Shown here piece after piece: positions 11,876-13,257 of a stretch of DNA of 13,257 nt. This stretch comes from a bacterium (GTDB taxonomy: Bacteria; Patescibacteriota; Minisyncoccia; Minisyncoccales; JAGLPU01), in the NCBI GenBank assembly GCA_030594935.1, contig JAUVEE010000018.1, forward strand, positions 1-13,257, written 5' to 3'. Below the pieces are notes generated by a model. That model ran no database searches. It was not told the DNA's origin and saw only the letters and a list, made by a program, of their open reading frames with translations. Each line of letters starts with the position of its first letter. Within the stretch, counting starts at the first letter, position 1. Made by a program: the position numbers and the translations under genes.

Positions 11876-13257
11876 TTAATTTCCCAGAAAAGGAAGTTTT
11901 GGCAGTAATCCCTTTCCGTGCAAGAAGTTAAAAACGAAAATGATTACTAGAAATATTAAGATTAAAATCAGGAGTCTTATTAATATTTTTTCGATTAAAG
12001 CCGGTTTAGCCGGGAGAGGCCGGTAAACTATTTCTTTGGTTGCTTTTTCTTGTTCTGTATAGTCGTCTTTTTTAGAGACAGGCGCTTCTATCTCATTTAA
12101 ATCTTCTCTGTTTTCTCTTTTTTGGATTCTTTCCAGGAATTTATTTCTTTCTAAATTCTCTTTTTGCTGTATTTCTGTCATCTTTCCTCTCATTTTTCTC
12201 ATTCTGCTTATTTCCTCCAGGTCTTCTTCCGCTTTTTCTTTGGCTTTTCTAGTCTTCTTCTTTTTCTCTTCTTCTTTTTTAGCTGCTTCTTCTTGTGTTC
12301 TTTTGGCAGCTTCTTCTTTTTTCCTCTTCTCTTTCTCTTTTCGTTCTTTGCCTTCTTTAATGATTCTGGCCACTTCTTTCTTTTCCGTTTCTTCTTTTTC
12401 TTCAGTTGAAACAGTTGCTTCTTCCTCTTTTTCCTTCTTTTCTTCATGAGCTTTTCTTTCTTGTTCTTCTTTCTCTTTTTCTTCCTTTTCTTTCCTTTCC
12501 GCTTTTTCTTTTTCTTTCCTCTCTCTTTCCTCATGAGCCCTCTTTTCTTCTTTCGCCTTTTCTTTTTTGGTTGTTTCTTCTCTCTTTTCTCTGGCTTCTT
12601 CCGCCTGTTTTTTTTCTTTTTCCTCTTCTCCTCCGTCTATTTTTGCCAAAGAGGCGTTAATTTCGTTAAGCTGTTTTTCCAGTATCTTTTTTCTGGATAA
12701 TAATTCCTGATACTGTTGATTTATCTCTTTTTCTTGTTTCTCAATCTTGTTTTCGTTTTTTTCGCATTTCCATTTTTTCTTTTCCGCTTCTTTCCTTTTC
12801 TTTTCTGTCTCCCGTCTTTTTCTTTCTATTTTTCTTTTTTCCGAAGAGATAGTGGCTTCCTTTTCCTTGGTTTCCATTTCTGATATTTGTTCTTCTATTT
12901 CTTTTTCTTCCATTAAGACTTCGCCTAGAACATTATCTATTTCCGCTTTTTTCTCAGCCAATTTTGCCAGTTTTGTCTTAAAAGGATTTTCTTCCGTTAT
13001 GATTTTTTGCAGTTCTGCTTCTATTTCCGCTTTTTCCTTCCTTAGTTTTATTTCTTCTATTTGTTTTAGGATTTTTTCTTTGACCGCTTCCAGCTCTTTC
13101 TTTTGGGTTGTTTTTTCCTGATGCTCCACCTCAACCTTTCTGGCTTGATCTTTTATTTCTTCCAGCTCGTCTTCAATTTTCCACCTTTTATTCTCCACCT
13201 CTTCTCTTTCGTCTTCAATTTTCCACCTTTCGTTTTCTATTTTTTTCTTTTCGCTGG
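11876..13257 (-). CDS. C-terminally anchored Glu/Lys-rich coiled-coil protein, N-terminus beyond the window
   Basis: The frame stays open from TAA at 11876 to the right edge (459 codons), so the N-terminus is outside the window. A GTG at 13198 is an internal codon, not a convincing start, because the same repeat continues upstream of it. Almost the whole visible length is low-complexity Glu/Lys/Arg/Gln heptad-like sequence, predicted to form long coiled coils. Near the end a linker, YRPLPAKPALIEK, leads to one membrane helix (about 25 residues, ILIRLLILILIFLVIIFVFNF) and a short tail, LLPKLPFLGN. This is a tail-anchored rod or spacer that could be a scaffold, a stalk or a tether. Two 14-residue repeats sit at the right edge. 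I do not recognise a named family, and coiled-coil bias makes homology claims unsafe. Confidence 0.85.
   Translation of the reverse strand, partial: SEKKKIENERWKIEDEREEVENKRWKIEDELEEIKDQARKVEVEHQEKTTQKKELEAVKEKILKQIEEIKLRKEKAEIEAELQKIITEENPFKTKLAKLAEKKAEIDNVLGEVLMEEKEIEEQISEMETKEKEATISSEKRKIERKRRETEKKRKEAEKKKWKCEKNENKIEKQEKEINQQYQELLSRKKILEKQLNEINASLAKIDGGEEEKEKKQAEEAREKREETTKKEKAKEEKRAHEERERKEKEKAERKEKEEKEKEEQERKAHEEKKEKEEEATVSTEEKEETEKKEVARIIKEGKERKEKEKRKKEEAAKRTQEEAAKKEEEKKKKTRKAKEKAEEDLEEISRMRKMRGKMTEIQQKENLERNKFLERIQKRENREDLNEIEAPVSKKDDYTEQEKATKEIVYRPLPAKPALIEKILIRLLILILIFLVIIFVFNFLHGKGLLPKLPFLGN
13154..13237 (-). repeat. 42-bp in-frame tandem repeat in the coiled-coil gene
   Basis: Two adjacent 42-bp units (13196-13237 and 13154-13195) encode ENERWKIEDEREEV and ENKRWKIEDELEEI. 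The period equals 14 codons, or two heptads, so repeat gain or loss keeps the coiled-coil register. More copies may lie beyond the right edge. Confidence 0.85.

Noticed and set aside
12208..12534. A Lys/Arg-rich 108-codon minus-strand frame overlapping the coiled-coil gene in another frame.
   Set aside because: It is a frame-shifted shadow of the purine-rich coding sequence, nearly all K and R, with no independent support.
12164..13121. Phe/Ser-rich plus-strand frames opposite the coiled-coil gene.
   Set aside because: They are antisense readings of Glu/Lys codons (TTC, TTT, TCT runs) and have no credible start context.
12100..13257. Polypyrimidine plus strand considered as a structural or triplex-forming DNA element.
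   Set aside because: The Glu/Lys codon content of the coiled-coil gene explains the strand bias fully.
1..13257. Searched by eye for tRNA, rRNA, CRISPR arrays, insertion sequences and att sites.
   Set aside because: No cloverleaf, direct-repeat array, transposase or integrase was recognised.

Overview
The window looks like a piece of a Candidate Phyla Radiation (Patescibacteria, probably Parcubacteria-like) chromosome. The evidence is a compact, moderately AT-rich gene array holding a minimal type IV secretion (T4SS) gene set of the kind found in these lineages: a PrgI-family membrane protein, a TraC-like protein and VirB4 ATPase as separate genes, a polytopic VirB6/TrbL-like protein, and a VirB2/TrbC-like two-helix pilin domain. 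It sits beside rsmA, a LysM/M23 peptidase and a small TraR/DksA-type zinc-finger gene. The standard code fits throughout, and all twelve visible stop codons are TAA. The taxonomic placement is inferred from gene content only.

Layout. From 5735 leftward runs the T4SS operon on the minus strand: PrgI, TraC-like, VirB4, a small Lys/Ala-rich membrane protein, a pilin-domain protein with a cysteine-rich insert, and a second cysteine-rich exported protein that runs off the left edge. At 5876-7081 an SPFH/band-7 protein stands alone on the plus strand with its own consensus promoter and a good terminator. It separates the PrgI operon from a second minus-strand T4SS block, the VirB6-like gene followed by a 131-aa helical protein (9425-7123). 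Next come rsmA (minus, 10272-9457), divergent from a LysM-LysM-M23 cell wall peptidase (plus, 10363-11427). The peptidase converges on a zinc-finger gene and a long Glu/Lys-rich coiled-coil protein anchored by a C-terminal membrane segment, which runs off the right edge.

How the genes fit together. PrgI, TraC-like, VirB4, VirB6-like and the pilin-domain protein would form an inner-membrane secretion or pilus-assembly engine in a cell with a single membrane. The two cysteine-rich proteins are predicted to be exported and share a CS-x-C-x-G-x2-CP signature. I read them as the surface-exposed, possibly host- or partner-contacting end of the machine. The peptidase could open the wall, and the SPFH protein could organise the membrane around the complex; both roles are inferred from neighbourhood. 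No relaxase, VirD4 coupling protein or VirB11 is present here, so DNA transfer is not supported by this window.

A recurrent feature is promoter placement. Three minus-strand genes (the pilin-domain gene, PrgI and rsmA) have a -10-like hexamer exactly 6 nt before the start codon, and the VirB6-like gene has one 13 nt before its preferred start. This implies leaderless or nearly leaderless mRNAs. The SPFH gene is the exception, with a leader of about 45 nt.
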